Of a stretch of DNA of 64,000 nucleotides, positions 63,991 through 64,000 are shown one piece after another. The notes beneath the pieces are model-generated. The model searched no databases. It saw only the letters and a program-made list of their open reading frames with translations, and had not been told where the DNA came from. Where the stretch lies: NCBI GenBank assembly GCA_022606425.2, contig JAHDVF020000413.1, forward strand, positions 62,001 to 126,000, in the 5' to 3' direction. The first letter of the stretch is position 1, and the number at the start of each line of letters is the position of its first letter. The translations under genes were made by a program, and so were the position numbers. Origin of the DNA: Lepidostoma basale (Eukaryota; Arthropoda; Insecta; Trichoptera; Lepidostomatidae).

Positions 63991-64000
63991 AGAGGATCAG

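Overview
This is insect nuclear DNA, AT-rich and full of transposon debris, most probably from a moth or butterfly. The genes present are chemoreceptors of the insect gustatory receptor (GR) superfamily. Many short pieces of non-LTR retrotransposons lie between them, together with DNA transposons (Transib, piggyBac, hAT-like, mariner) and a tRNA-derived SINE. The lineage assignment rests on gene and repeat style, not on a search. I found no bacterial or viral gene, CRISPR array or rRNA gene.

Layout. Positions 1-5.7 kb hold a diverged repeat field, a Transib element with RAG1-like transposase remnants (1012-3171, CGCCG target duplications), a large palindrome (3302-3769) and LINE debris. Positions 5758-12227 hold one apparently complete three-exon GR gene on the minus strand: exon 1 at 12227-11668, exon 2 at 10545-10107, exon 3 at 5919-5758, 386 residues. 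Its second intron is filled with LINE pieces. From 16.25 to 59.26 kb there are fourteen plus-strand exons. Each encodes the N-terminal half of a GR (about 190-200 residues, four membrane segments), starts with its own ATG and ends in a phase-2 splice donor directly after a Ser/Ile-Arg codon pair. Only one plus-strand second exon exists in the window (61794-62220). It has a matching phase-2 acceptor and a phase-0 donor. The short third exon, with the TY.....QF signature, is not visible before the right edge and should lie beyond position 64000.

Interpretation. The plus-strand locus looks like a single GR transcription unit with up to fourteen alternative first exons spliced to shared 3' exons, as known for Drosophila Gr28b, Gr39a and Gr23a. 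Eleven cassettes are open. Three are broken: one-base frameshifts at T runs in cassettes 4 and 11, and a nonsense codon in cassette 7. The cassettes fall into sequence groups that are mostly neighbours (2, 3, 5, 6, 7; 4 and 8; 9 and 10; 12, 13, 14; 1 and 11 more isolated), as expected from repeated local duplication. In such a design the variable half supplies membrane segments 1-4, while the shared half supplies segments 5-7 including the pore helix.

Transposons. At least six LINE families appear, nearly all as 5'-truncated C-terminal pieces. They are called A to F here, with a few single-copy types. Family A ends in GTTA repeats and has the most copies. Several insertions have readable target-site duplications and interrupt older LINE copies, which gives a relative insertion order. 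None interrupts a GR coding exon.
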